From assembly GCF_014650495.1 (NCBI RefSeq), contig NZ_BMVB01000012.1, forward strand, positions 62,001-126,000: 64,000 nucleotides of DNA. Reading direction: 5' to 3'. Below the pieces are notes generated by a model. The model did no database searches, was not told where the DNA came from, and saw only the letters and a program-made list of their open reading frames with translations. Position 1 is the stretch's first letter; every line of letters begins with the position of its first letter. Below, piece by piece: positions 8,681 to 17,461 of the stretch. This DNA comes from Streptomyces cinnamoneus (GTDB lineage Bacteria > Actinomycetota > Actinomycetes > Streptomycetales > Streptomycetaceae). A program made the translations under genes and the position numbers.

Positions 8681-10081
8681 TCAGGCAACGGCCTCCTGCT
8701 CTCGTGCGCGGGCTCGGAGGCCGCTGCCGTAGCGGCGCAGGAGGAGGATCGCGGTGGCGGCGAGGCCGGTGAGGAGGCCGAGCCAGATGCCGAGGGTGTC
8801 GAGGCCGGCCGCGTAGCCGAGGAGCCAGGCGGCAGGGAGGCCGACGGCCCAGTACCCGATGAGGGTGATGCGGAAGCCGCTCTTGGTGTCGTCGAGGCCG
8901 CGCAGGAGGCCGACGCCGATGTTCTGGGCGCAGTCGAAGAACTGGAGCACGGCGATGACGAGCAGCAGCTGGGTCGCGATGGAGACGGCCTTGTCGTCAC
9001 CCGCGGCGTCGAGGAAGGGGCGCAGCACGAGGCCGGGCAGGGTGACGTAGACGACGGCGACGGCGGCCATGACGGCGGCGGCGCAGGCGAGCGCGGTGTT
9101 CTTGATGCGCTGAGCGGCGTCGATGCGGCCGAGGGCGAGTTCGCGGCTGACGTTGATGGAGGCGGCGTGGGAGAGGCCGACGGCGACCTGGAAGACGATG
9201 TAGACGAGCTGGTTGACGGCGGTGTGGGCGGCCAGGGCCGCGCTGCCGAAGGAGCCGGCCATCAGGGCGGTGACCGAGAAGAACCCGGCCTCCGACCCGT
9301 AGGTCGCGGCGATGGGTATGCCGAGCCCTATGAGCTCGCGCACGGTGGCGCGGTCGGCGCGCAGCACGTTGAGGCTGAGCAGCGGGGCGAGGACGGCGTC
9401 CTTCTTCGCCGAGGCGTACAAGGCGAGGAAAGAAAGCAGATAGACCGTGGAGGTGGCCACGCCGATGCCCGGCAGGCCCAGTTCGGGCAGGCCCCAGGTG
9501 CCGTGGATCAGCAGCCAGTTGAGGCCGGCGTTGACCGCGACGGAGGCGAGGGTGATCCGCAGCAGGGCCTGGGGGCGGCGCATGCCGACGGTGAACTGGC
9601 GGATCGCCTGGAACCACAGGCACGGCAGCAGGCCGGGGGCCAGTGCGAGGAGCATCGTCTGCGCCCGGTCGGCGACGGCCTCGTCCTGGCCGAGCAGCGG
9701 GAGGGCCTGGCCGATGAGGAGCATGAGGACCGCCCCGGCCAGGCCGGCGAGGGTGGCCACCGCCATGCTCGCGCGGACGATCTTTCGAACCCCCTCGTCG
9801 CTCTCCGCCGAGTCGCCTTCGGCTGTCTCCGCGCGTGCGGCGGCGGCGGCGATCCGGTTGCCCACGGAGGTGACGAGGCCGACGCCCATGGTGCGGAGCT
9901 GGTTGAAGATGACGATGGCCAGGCCGCCCGCCGCCAGGTCCCGGGTCCCGAGGAGGCCCATCATCACTGTGTCGGTGGTGGTCAGGGCCACCTGGGCGAG
10001 CTGGGTGAGGACGAGGGGGACGGCGAGGACGGCCAGCGCGCGGCTGTCGCGGAGGAGAGCGGTCGGTTGTATGGAGGGCAT
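8681..10081 (-). CDS. MATE-family efflux transporter (predicted metallophore exporter)
   Basis: 466 residues with about twelve hydrophobic segments in two homologous halves. The first helix carries PLVLTQLAQVALTTTDTVMM, the MATE N-terminal signature; the second half begins LGIPIAATYGSEAGFFSVTA. MATE proteins export small organic compounds using Na+ or H+ gradients. The ATG at 10081 shares one base with the TGA of the upstream SbnA-like gene (TGATG), so translation is coupled. Last gene of the five-gene leftward operon, where an exporter is expected for the chelator the other four would make. Confidence 0.9.
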   Translation of the reverse strand: MPSIQPTALLRDSRALAVLAVPLVLTQLAQVALTTTDTVMMGLLGTRDLAAGGLAIVIFNQLRTMGVGLVTSVGNRIAAAAARAETAEGDSAESDEGVRKIVRASMAVATLAGLAGAVLMLLIGQALPLLGQDEAVADRAQTMLLALAPGLLPCLWFQAIRQFTVGMRRPQALLRITLASVAVNAGLNWLLIHGTWGLPELGLPGIGVATSTVYLLSFLALYASAKKDAVLAPLLSLNVLRADRATVRELIGLGIPIAATYGSEAGFFSVTALMAGSFGSAALAAHTAVNQLVYIVFQVAVGLSHAASINVSRELALGRIDAAQRIKNTALACAAAVMAAVAVVYVTLPGLVLRPFLDAAGDDKAVSIATQLLLVIAVLQFFDCAQNIGVGLLRGLDDTKSGFRITLIGYWAVGLPAAWLLGYAAGLDTLGIWLGLLTGLAATAILLLRRYGSGLRARAREQEAVA

Positions 10082-11106
10082 CAGTTCTCGCGGAGCTTGG
10101 TGAGGGTTTCGTCGATCTCGCGCTCCGTGGCGGGGTCGATGAGGTTCCGGTCGTTCATCCAGTCGTCGTTGAAGACGGTGTCCATGTACTTCTCCCCGCC
10201 GTCGTTGATGAGGGCGACCATAGTCGTGCCCGGCGGCAGCGAGGGCAGGCGGGTCAGGGCCTCGTGGACGACGCCACCGGCGGATCCGCCGATGAGCAGG
10301 CCGGTGCGGGCGACGGCCCGGCAGGTGGCGAACGCTTCCACGTCGCCGACCTTGACCCCTTCGTCGATCAGGTCGAAGTCGACCAGGGCACCGATCCCGG
10401 CGCCCTCGGGGGTGCCGGTGCCGGACTGGTAGTAGTCGTGGGCGGGGCCACCGAAGGCCACGGAGCCCTTGGGCTCGACGCCGACGGTCTTCACGCCGGG
10501 GACGAGCTTGCGCAGCTCGCGGGTGGTGCCGCACAGGGCGCCGCCCGTGCCGACGGCGCCGATCAAGATGTCTATCTGTCCGTCGAGGGCCTGGTGGAGT
10601 TCGTGGGCGACGGGGAAGTAGCCGACGCCGTTGGCGGGGTTGTTGTGCTGCTCGGTGAAGATGGTGTTGTCCTGGCCGCGGGCCATGTCCTCGGCGAGCT
10701 CCTCACGGGCCGCGGTGGCGAGCTCCTCGGTGCCGTCGTCGACGACGTAGACGAGCTCGGTGCCGAGCGCCTTCATGCCGCGCAGCTTGTCGGAGCAGGC
10801 GTGGTTGTCGACGACCGCGGTGAAGGTGTAGCCGCGCTCGGCGGCGATCACCGACAGGCCCAGTCCGGTGTTGCCCGAGGTGGACTCGATGATCCGGCCG
10901 CCGGGGCGCAGTTCGCCCGCGGCTTCGGCGGCATCGACCATGGCGCGCGCCATGCGGATCTTGGCGGTGCCGGTGGGGTTGTACATCTCCAGCTTCAGGA
11001 GGAGGCGGCTGCCGTTGTCGGAGCGGCACAGCTCGAACAGCGGGGTGTATCCGATGAGGTCGGAGATGCGGGAGACCACGGCGGGGCGCGTCAGTGCCTC
11101 GTTCAT
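10081..11106 (-). CDS. SbnA-like PLP synthase (diaminopropionate/opine precursor)
   Basis: 341 residues of the cysteine synthase-fold family. The PLP lysine lies in NPTGTAKIRMARAMVDAA, the phosphate/PLP loop is ESTSGNTGLGLSV, and a glycine loop reads GAVGTGGALCGTTRELRK. SbnA enzymes couple O-phosphoserine with an amino acid such as glutamate to give an aminocarboxyethyl adduct. Pairing with a downstream-pathway SbnB-like gene in the same operon supports this over cysteine synthesis. ATG 11106 is preceded by GGAGCTCCCCCC. The amino-acid substrate here is inferred, not visible. Confidence 0.85.
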   Translation of the reverse strand: MNEALTRPAVVSRISDLIGYTPLFELCRSDNGSRLLLKLEMYNPTGTAKIRMARAMVDAAEAAGELRPGGRIIESTSGNTGLGLSVIAAERGYTFTAVVDNHACSDKLRGMKALGTELVYVVDDGTEELATAAREELAEDMARGQDNTIFTEQHNNPANGVGYFPVAHELHQALDGQIDILIGAVGTGGALCGTTRELRKLVPGVKTVGVEPKGSVAFGGPAHDYYQSGTGTPEGAGIGALVDFDLIDEGVKVGDVEAFATCRAVARTGLLIGGSAGGVVHEALTRLPSLPPGTTMVALINDGGEKYMDTVFNDDWMNDRNLIDPATEREIDETLTKLREN

Positions 11107-11141
11107 GGGGGGAGCTCCTGTGACAGGTGGGACGGAGGGTT

Positions 11142-12515
11142 TCAGCAGGCGGGGCGGCGGTCCAGGCGCCAGCGCGGCCGCCCTTCGGTGGTTTCCAGGA
11201 CGACCTTGGGCGGCAGCGGCAGGTCGTGGAACGGGGACTCGTTGGAGTCCATCTGGTAGCCCGCCGTGTTGGGGTAGACCAGCAGGTCGCCTGCCGAGGG
11301 ACGGGCCGGGAAGGGGATCTTTCTCCAGGTGAGCATGTCCGACTCCAGGCAGGTCGCACCGCCCACGCACGTGGGGTGGACGCCGGTGCCACCGGCCCGG
11401 CCGGCCGGGGTGACCAGTACGGGGTCGGGGAGGTATTCGCTGTTGAACCACTGCTCGGACAGGCTCAGGCTCGTCCCGTCGACGGTGAGGATGGCGTAGC
11501 CGTCGCGGTCCTTGACGCCCTGGATGCGGAAGACGGAGGCGCCGGCCCGGTCCAGCAGTGCGCGGCCGGGTTCCATCAGCAGGAGGGTGCCGGTCTCCCG
11601 GAGTCTGCTGCCGAGGCTGCCCTGGTCACCGTCAGGCACGGCGGCCAGTACGGCGCGGAGCGCGTCGGCTCCGGCGACCGGTGAGTGGTACGGGTAGAAG
11701 TCGGCGGCCGAGAAGGTCTTGCGGGCGTGGTAGTGCCTGGGTTGCTGCGTCGCGAGGAAGGCGTGCCAGTCGTCGGCGGCCGCGTAGTCGACGGCGAAGC
11801 CGCCGCCGATGCTGATCCGGTCGGCCTGGAGCCCCAGGACGCGGGCCTTGAGACAGAGGTCGACGAGGTGCCCGGCGAGGTCGGCGCGCGGCTGGACGGC
11901 GTAGCCGGACAGATGGAAGCTGAAGCCCTCCATCCGGACGGCGTCGCCCGCCCGCACGCACCTGGTCAGCGCCTCGTCGAGCTCGGCCTCGTCCATACCG
12001 AAGCGGCTGTGCGGCTGAGCCGGGGGGAGCCGGCGCAGCAGCAGCCGGGCCGGGCGGACCGCGCCGGTGCGCGCCAGCGCGATGAGCCGGTCCAACTCGT
12101 CGAGGGAGTCGACGGCGGTCAGGGCGCCCTGGAGGACGGCGATCCGCAGCAGTTCCTCGTTCTTGGCCGGGCCGGTCACCACGATGTTCTCGCCGCGGAC
12201 GCCGTGGCCGAGGACCTCGCGGAGTTCGCCGAGGCTCGCGACGTCCACTCCGGCGCCGGTGGCCGCGCAGCGTTCGATCCACGCGGCGGCCTTGTTGGCT
12301 TTCTTCGCGTAGCACACGCGCCCGTCCACCCCGGCCTCGTCCAGCGCCGTCCGGAACGCTGCGAGGTTGGCGTCGAAGCGGTGCGGGAGCAGGAAGTGGA
12401 AGGGCCCGCCGAAGGCGTGGGCCAGCTCGTGGAGGAGACCGCTGTCGATGACCGCGTCGGTCTCGGGGTCCGGGTGCACGGGGAGCGTGGGGAGCGCCTG
12501 GGGTATGCCGTTCAC
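11142..12515 (-). CDS. Y4yA-family PLP-dependent enzyme (fold III decarboxylase-like)
   Basis: About 457 residues. The N-terminal TIM-barrel part carries the PLP lysine in VCYAKKANKAAAW, SLGELREVLGHGVRGENIVV and the phosphate loop ISIGGGFAVDY. The C-terminal beta domain has GGATCLESDMLTW, corresponding to the conserved cysteine loop of diaminopimelate and ornithine decarboxylases. SbnH of staphyloferrin B synthesis belongs to the same fold. The GTG at 12515 gives a GTGA overlap with the upstream stop and is preferred to GTG 12521. It likely decarboxylates an amino-acid intermediate of the chelator. The exact substrate is unknown. Confidence 0.8.
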   Translation of the reverse strand: MNGIPQALPTLPVHPDPETDAVIDSGLLHELAHAFGGPFHFLLPHRFDANLAAFRTALDEAGVDGRVCYAKKANKAAAWIERCAATGAGVDVASLGELREVLGHGVRGENIVVTGPAKNEELLRIAVLQGALTAVDSLDELDRLIALARTGAVRPARLLLRRLPPAQPHSRFGMDEAELDEALTRCVRAGDAVRMEGFSFHLSGYAVQPRADLAGHLVDLCLKARVLGLQADRISIGGGFAVDYAAADDWHAFLATQQPRHYHARKTFSAADFYPYHSPVAGADALRAVLAAVPDGDQGSLGSRLRETGTLLLMEPGRALLDRAGASVFRIQGVKDRDGYAILTVDGTSLSLSEQWFNSEYLPDPVLVTPAGRAGGTGVHPTCVGGATCLESDMLTWRKIPFPARPSAGDLLVYPNTAGYQMDSNESPFHDLPLPPKVVLETTEGRPRWRLDRRPAC

Positions 12516-13528
12516 CGCCACAGCGGTACCTGCGTTCCCAGGCCCTGCTCGATGGCGAGCTGGGCGAAGCGGTGGCCGAGGGCGATGTCGGTGACGACCA
12601 GGCCGCTGTTGTAGGCGAAGACGCGCTCGTGCGGGGCGGTGCGGCCGGCCGCGGCGCCCGCGAGGACCGGGGGGAACTCGGTGTCTACGGCGGGGAGCCG
12701 GCCGTCGGCGTCGGCCATGTCGGTGCCGGTGACGTTCATCTGGGCCTCGCTGGTGGCCACGACGCGGTCGGCGCGGAGCAGGGTCGAGGGTGCCAGGCCG
12801 TGGCCGACGAGGATCGCCAGTGCGCCGGGCTTCAGGTCGTCGGCCTCGATCGCCGCGGGGGTGTGGGCGCCCGCCGTGGCCACGATGACGTCGGCCTCGG
12901 CCGCGGCGGCCCGTGCGTCGGTGACGACCTCGACGTCCCGGTCGGGGAAGTAGGCGCGCAACTGTGCCCGTACCGCCTCGATTCCTTCCGGGTGGGTGCC
13001 GAAGAGCATCAGCCGGTCCAGGCCGGGCAGGGTGGTGAGCAGGAACGGCAGGGCCAGCCGGCCTTGCGTGCCGGTGCCGATCACCAGCGCGCTGCGGGCC
13101 CCGGGGGCGGCGAGCTCGCGGGCGAGGAGGGCGGAGACGGCCGGGGTGCGCAGGGAGCCGATGCGGCCGCAGTCCATCATCGCCACGGGCAGGCCGGTGA
13201 CGTCGTCGTAGAGCGTGAGCGAGGTGTAGTAGTGCTGCTCCTCGCGGCCCTTGTGCAGGCCGTGCTTGTAGGAGGTCTTGATGGCGACGACGTCGCGGGA
13301 GCCGTCGCGGCCGAGCATCGCGTACGAGACGGAGTGACCGTCGGCGGGCTTGACGGTGAGCTTGCGCGGGTTGTCCGAGAGGCCCGCGGCCAGGGTGCGG
13401 TAGGCGCCCTCGACTGTGTCGACGACGTCGGCCAGGGTGATGTCGATGCCTGCGAGGTCACTGGTGGACAGCAGGCGCAGGGTCGTGTCGTCGGCGGGTA
13501 TGCAGGGGCCCGTGGTGGGGCTGGTCAT
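12512..13528 (-). CDS. SbnB-like dehydrogenase (ornithine cyclodeaminase/mu-crystallin family)
   Basis: 338 residues. The nucleotide-binding motif is ALVIGTGTQGRLALPFLL (about residues 130-147), preceded by MMDCGRIGSLRTPAVSALLA and followed by IVATAGAHTPAAIEADDLKP, all typical of the family. SbnB oxidatively cleaves the SbnA adduct to release L-2,3-diaminopropionate and 2-oxoglutarate, and the two genes are neighbours here. A reductive, opine-forming role is a possible alternative. ATG 13528 has GAGGAACC upstream. Second gene of the operon. Confidence 0.85.
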   Translation of the reverse strand: MTSPTTGPCIPADDTTLRLLSTSDLAGIDITLADVVDTVEGAYRTLAAGLSDNPRKLTVKPADGHSVSYAMLGRDGSRDVVAIKTSYKHGLHKGREEQHYYTSLTLYDDVTGLPVAMMDCGRIGSLRTPAVSALLARELAAPGARSALVIGTGTQGRLALPFLLTTLPGLDRLMLFGTHPEGIEAVRAQLRAYFPDRDVEVVTDARAAAAEADVIVATAGAHTPAAIEADDLKPGALAILVGHGLAPSTLLRADRVVATSEAQMNVTGTDMADADGRLPAVDTEFPPVLAGAAAGRTAPHERVFAYNSGLVVTDIALGHRFAQLAIEQGLGTQVPLWR

Positions 13529-13556
13529 GGTTGGTTCCTCGTCTGCTGGTCGGTGA

Positions 13557-14549
13557 TCAGGCGGCGTACGCCTCGAGGGCGGCCTGGCCGTAGCCGTGCT
13601 CGGCGGCCTCGGCCGTGGGGCGGGTGGCGCGCCCGGGGACGCGTACCGAGGCGCGCTTGAGCCAGCGGTCGGTGCCGTCGTAGCGGGCCTTGAAGGGGAC
13701 CCGGCCGTGCACGACGAGGTCGTTGTCGACGACGAGGACCTCACCGGGGTTCAGGCTCACAGCCACCGAGACGCGGGCGAGTTCGGCTTCCAATCGCTCG
13801 TATGCGGCCCGGTAGGCGGGGGTGGCGATCTCCAGCGGGGTGTAGGCGGGGTCGAAGCGCAGGGTGAGGCCGTCCTCGGAGTGCCACAGGACGGGGACGT
13901 CCGGCGGGCTCCCGTCGAAGCCCTGCGCTTCCGCGTAGGCGTCGTCGGGGAGGATCGGCAGCTCGGCGCGCGAGAGGACGGCGATGTCGGCCTCGTCCAG
14001 CTGCACCTTGCGGATGCTCGCGGCGGTGGTGGCGATGTTGTCGTGGTTGCGCATGCAGCCGAGCATCAGCAGGTGGGCGCGGCCGGGGTGGAAGGCGTCC
14101 TCGGTATGCGGGCTGAGCAGGACGTCACTGCTGGCGCCGGTCTGCTCCTGCTCGTGGCCCGGGGCGGGGACGATGTTGTGGACGAAACGCCCGTTCTGCT
14201 GGCCCTCCCAGGCGATGGGGTTGCCCATGGCGGTGGCGAGCAGCAGCATCACGATGTCGTGGATGGCGCCGCTGTCCCCGGCGGTGGCCCAGCTTCCGGG
14301 CGTGGGGCCCACGGCGGTGTCGTCGACGGTCAGGCCGCGCAGTACAAAGAGGCCGTCGTCGGTGTCGACGGGCCGCAGGTGATGCCGGACTGTTTCGCTG
14401 AGGGCGGCTGCCGACTCGGCGACCCGTCCGAGGAGTTCGGGGGACGTGGCGGAGGTGCCGGATGCGGCGAGGATCTGTCCGGCGGCCTGGTGGAGCTCGG
14501 CGACCGAGGCGGTGTCGAGCAGGCGGACGGGGGCGGTTCCCGTACTCAT
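13557..14549 (-). CDS. TauD/clavaminate synthase-like Fe(II)/2-oxoglutarate dioxygenase
   Basis: 330 residues from ATG 14549; the frame is open upstream but that part is Pro-rich and non-coding. The metal triad is visible: His and Glu in LSPHTEDAFHPGRAHLL, distal His in VVDNDLVVHGRVPF, with the 2OG-binding Arg near the end (KRASVRV). The HTE form and the length resemble amino-acid beta-hydroxylases of the VioC/AsnO/clavaminate group rather than taurine dioxygenase. It would hydroxylate an amino acid, adding a metal ligand. First gene after the iron box at 14717-14735, so it probably sets transcription of the operon. Confidence 0.8.
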   Translation of the reverse strand: MSTGTAPVRLLDTASVAELHQAAGQILAASGTSATSPELLGRVAESAAALSETVRHHLRPVDTDDGLFVLRGLTVDDTAVGPTPGSWATAGDSGAIHDIVMLLLATAMGNPIAWEGQQNGRFVHNIVPAPGHEQEQTGASSDVLLSPHTEDAFHPGRAHLLMLGCMRNHDNIATTAASIRKVQLDEADIAVLSRAELPILPDDAYAEAQGFDGSPPDVPVLWHSEDGLTLRFDPAYTPLEIATPAYRAAYERLEAELARVSVAVSLNPGEVLVVDNDLVVHGRVPFKARYDGTDRWLKRASVRVPGRATRPTAEAAEHGYGQAALEAYAA

Positions 14550-14716
14550 GGCGAAGTCATCCGTTTCCGTGCGGTGGGGCGGAGGAGCGGGTTCCGGGCA
14601 TGCCTCGGGGCGGCCGCAAGGCGGGGCGATACGCAGGGATGCGGCCTGTGGGGGGATGGCAGGTGGCGGGAACCGGTGGTTGGCGTCAGCGGCTGCCGAG
14701 GAAGGTACCACTGAAA

Positions 14717-14735
14717 TTAGGTAAGGCAAACCTTA
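14717..14735. promoter_or_regulatory. DmdR/IdeR-type iron box 1 (leftward biosynthetic operon)
   Basis: TTAGGTAAGGCAAACCTTA matches 16 of 19 positions of TTAGGTTAGGCTAACCTAA, the consensus for the DtxR-family iron repressor DmdR in Streptomyces. It lies about 170 bp upstream of the dioxygenase ATG. Confidence 0.8.
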
Positions 14736-14849
14736 CTTAAGAATGGTCCTCTTCGTCCGATTTTGATCGACTGGCGAGCGAGAAGCGGAGGTTGAGGGCG
14801 TTTTGCCTTTCGCTTCAAGATCCACTCATCTTTGCGATCATGGCTAGCA

Positions 14850-14868
14850 TTAGGGTAGGCAAGCCTAA
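14850..14868. promoter_or_regulatory. DmdR/IdeR-type iron box 2 (rightward ABC importer operon)
   Basis: TTAGGGTAGGCAAGCCTAA also matches 16 of 19 consensus positions and lies 33 bp upstream of the GTG of the binding-protein gene. With box 1 it predicts joint derepression of both operons in low iron. Confidence 0.8.
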
Positions 14869-14900
14869 GTAACCGATGGTCGCAGTGGAACGAGGACGAC

Positions 14901-16454
14901 GTGAATTGGACAAGGCGCCAGGCGCTGGGGGCCGGCGGGGGCATAGGCGCGGCCGTGCTGCTCGCCGCTTGTGGGGGCGGCAAGGACGCGTCCTCCTCAC
15001 CGGCGGACTCTGCCGGCGGCGCCCCCCGCAAGGGCGGCACCCTCCGTATCGGCGCTCTCGGCCGCTCCTCCGCCACCACCCGCGACCCGCACGGGAACCA
15101 GGGCAACGAGAGCGACTACCTCATCATCGCCCTCGTCTACGACACGCTCACCGCACCGGGCCTCAAGGACAACACCGTCGGGCGCCTGGCCTCCGGCTGG
15201 AAGGCGTCCGACGACCTGAAGACCTGGCGGTTCACGATCGCCAAGGGCGCCACATTCCACGACGGTTCACCGGTCACCGCCGATGACGTGGTGTGGTCGC
15301 TGCGCCGGCTGCGCAACACCCCCGCGGGTGCTGCCCGGCTGCCGGGCATCAAGGCGGAGAACATCACCGCCGACGGCAAGGACACCGTGGTCCTGGTCTC
15401 CGACTACGCCAACGCCGAACTGCCCCTGCTCACCCGCCTGTCCACGTTCGTCCTCAAGAAGGACACCGCCGACAAGGACATCGCCAAGGCTCCCGGCACG
15501 GGCCCGTTCAAGCTCGACTGGTTCCGCGGCGGCAACGCCCGTCTGCTGCGCAACGACAAGTGGCACGGCGGGCAGGTCCACCTCGACGCCATCGAGGTGA
15601 CCATGTTCGAGAGCCCCCAGGCCATGGCCAACGCTCTGCTGGGCGGCCAGATCGACGTCGCCTCCAACGCCGGCGCCGTCGCCGCCCGCACCGCTGCTTC
15701 GCGCAAGGACGTCCAGGTCGTCCGCCGTCCCAACGACATGGCGATGCCCATCGTGATGCGCACCGCCGACGGGCCCTTCGCCGACGTCAAGGTCCGCGAG
15801 GCCATGAAGCTCGTCGTCGACCGCGAGGCCATGGTCAAGCAGGTCCTCTCCGGCTACGGAACCGTCGCCAACGACATCCTGGGCACCGGCGACCCCGCCT
15901 ACGCCAAGGACATCCCCCAGCGCAAGCGCGACCTCGCCAAGGCCAAGAAACTCCTCGAAGAGGCGAACTTCGACTTCTCGAAGACCTACGAGCTCATCAC
16001 CACCGAGGACATCCCCGGCCTGGCCGAGTCCGCGACCCTGTTCGCCACCCAGGCCCGCGAGGCCGGCATCAAGGTCGAGGTCGTCAAGCAGGAGTCGGGC
16101 GCCTTCTACGACAAGACCTGGCTCAAGGGCGAGTTCTACACCAACTACTGGGGCACCAACGACTCCGTGGTGTTCTTCGCCTCGAAGACCATGGTGACCG
16201 GCGCCGGGCAGAACGAGGCCGGCTGGTCCGAGAAGGACTTCGACGACACGTACCGCAAGGTCATCGGAACCGCCGACAAGAAGGACCGCGCCACGTCCCT
16301 GCGCGAGCTCCAGCAGATCGAGTACGACAAGTCTGGTTACCTGCTCTGGGGCATGGCCGACGGCATCGACCTGGCCGGGCCCAAGGTCCGTAACCTGCCC
16401 AAGCTCCCCGGCTACGGGCGGGTCCAGCTCGAGAACGTCTGGCTGGCGCGTTGA
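14901..16454 (+). CDS. Peptide/nickel-type ABC importer, substrate-binding lipoprotein
   Basis: 517 residues, family-5 solute-binding protein. The N-terminus has a twin-arginine-like TRRQALGAGGG, a hydrophobic stretch and the lipobox LLAACGGG, so it is an extracytoplasmic lipoprotein. Family landmarks are KGGTLRIGALG, LASGWKASDDLKTWRFTIAK, GATFHDGSPVTADDVVWSLR and the C-terminal GYLLWGMADGIDL. The GTG at 14901 follows GAGGACGAC. Such proteins normally bind peptides, nickel-chelates or opines. Behind an iron box and opposite an SbnA/SbnB operon, the likely ligand is the metal-loaded chelator (inference). Confidence 0.88.
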   Translation: MNWTRRQALGAGGGIGAAVLLAACGGGKDASSSPADSAGGAPRKGGTLRIGALGRSSATTRDPHGNQGNESDYLIIALVYDTLTAPGLKDNTVGRLASGWKASDDLKTWRFTIAKGATFHDGSPVTADDVVWSLRRLRNTPAGAARLPGIKAENITADGKDTVVLVSDYANAELPLLTRLSTFVLKKDTADKDIAKAPGTGPFKLDWFRGGNARLLRNDKWHGGQVHLDAIEVTMFESPQAMANALLGGQIDVASNAGAVAARTAASRKDVQVVRRPNDMAMPIVMRTADGPFADVKVREAMKLVVDREAMVKQVLSGYGTVANDILGTGDPAYAKDIPQRKRDLAKAKKLLEEANFDFSKTYELITTEDIPGLAESATLFATQAREAGIKVEVVKQESGAFYDKTWLKGEFYTNYWGTNDSVVFFASKTMVTGAGQNEAGWSEKDFDDTYRKVIGTADKKDRATSLRELQQIEYDKSGYLLWGMADGIDLAGPKVRNLPKLPGYGRVQLENVWLAR

Positions 16455-17461
16455 GCGAGGCAGCGATAGAAGGGGCCGAGGCCGCCGCAGCACCTGCGGC
16501 GGCCTCGGCCCTGCGCCGTTCCCTCCGGGCGGTCGGCCGTGCCGGCGTAGTGCTCGCCAAACGGGCGCTGATGCTGGCCGTGCTGCTCGCTGTCGTCTTC
16601 GCCGCGATCGAGCTGCTGCCCGGCGACGCGGCCTCGGCCACCTCCGAGCGCGGCGAAAGTGCGGCCGACACCGCGGCCCGGCGCCACCTACTCGGCCTGG
16701 ACCGGCCCGTGTGGGAACGGTTCCTGGACTGGATGACCGCGTTGCCCACCGGTGACCTGGGCACCTCCGCGCGCGGTGAGCGCGTCACCGGTCTGCTCGC
16801 CGCCCCCTTCCCCAACACGCTCCTGCTCGGCGCCACCGCCTTCGGCGTGACCCTCGCGGCGGCGCTCGCCCTGGGCTGCTGGGCGGCGCTGCGCCCCGGC
16901 GGCGCGGTGGACCGGATCGCCGGCTTCACCTCCGGCATCGCACTGGCCCTGCCGGAGTTCGTCGTTTCCGTCGGCCTGCTGCTGGTCCTGTCGCTGTGGA
17001 CCGGCTGGCTGCCCGCCGTCACGCTCACCGCCCCCGACGGCTCGCCCGCCTCCTGGACCATGCTCGTCATGCCGGTCCTGGCCCTCGCTGTACCGCAGAT
17101 CGGCTGGAACGCCCGTATCGTCCGCGGTGCGCTGGCCGACCAGGCCGGGGCACCGCACGTGACGGCCGCCCGGCTGGACGGGCTGTCCCCCCGGCGCGTG
17201 CTGCTGCGCCACGCGCTGCCCGGCGCCTGGCCCGCCATCGCCACCGGAGCCGCCACCTCCACCGGCATGCTGCTGGGAGGCGCGGTCGTCGTCGAGACCC
17301 TCTTCAACTTCCCCGGGCTGGGCACCGTCCTGGCCGGAGCCGTCGCCGACCGCGACACCCCCGTCATCGCCGGGGTCGTGGCCTGCACCGGAGCCGTCAT
17401 CAGCCTCGTCCTGCTCGGTGCCGACCTCATCCGTGCCCGCACCCTGGGAGCCCGTCCATGA
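16451..17461 (+). CDS. ABC importer permease, DppB type
   Basis: 336 residues, about six membrane segments. Family features are PVWERFLDWMTALPTGDLGT after the first helix, the cytoplasmic coupling loop RIVRGALADQAGAPHVTAAR followed by LDGLSPRRVLLRHALPGAWP, and VVVETLFNFPGLGTVLAGAV near the end. The TTG start overlaps the binding-protein stop by 4 nt (TTGA). It forms the membrane channel with the next gene. Confidence 0.85.
   Translation: MSEAAIEGAEAAAAPAAASALRRSLRAVGRAGVVLAKRALMLAVLLAVVFAAIELLPGDAASATSERGESAADTAARRHLLGLDRPVWERFLDWMTALPTGDLGTSARGERVTGLLAAPFPNTLLLGATAFGVTLAAALALGCWAALRPGGAVDRIAGFTSGIALALPEFVVSVGLLLVLSLWTGWLPAVTLTAPDGSPASWTMLVMPVLALAVPQIGWNARIVRGALADQAGAPHVTAARLDGLSPRRVLLRHALPGAWPAIATGAATSTGMLLGGAVVVETLFNFPGLGTVLAGAVADRDTPVIAGVVACTGAVISLVLLGADLIRARTLGARP

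Noticed and set aside
8411..10432. 673-codon open frame on the plus strand
   Set aside because: It is the antisense shadow of the MATE and SbnA genes; Gly/Glu/Asp/Arg-rich with no motifs, as expected from high third-position GC.
10264..13660. Long plus-strand frames (10264-11259, 11685-12614, 12572-13660)
   Set aside because: Antisense shadows of the SbnA, Y4yA and SbnB-like genes; repetitive Gly/Val/Asp/Arg composition.
13557..14729. Longer dioxygenase start at 14729
   Set aside because: The extra 60 residues are Pro/Ala-rich without family similarity, and it would place the iron box inside the coding region.
14717..14868. Zur (zinc) boxes instead of iron boxes
   Set aside because: Both sites fit the 19-bp DmdR/IdeR pattern at 16/19 and lack the TGAAAATGATTTTCA-like Zur pattern, though control by zinc is not formally excluded.
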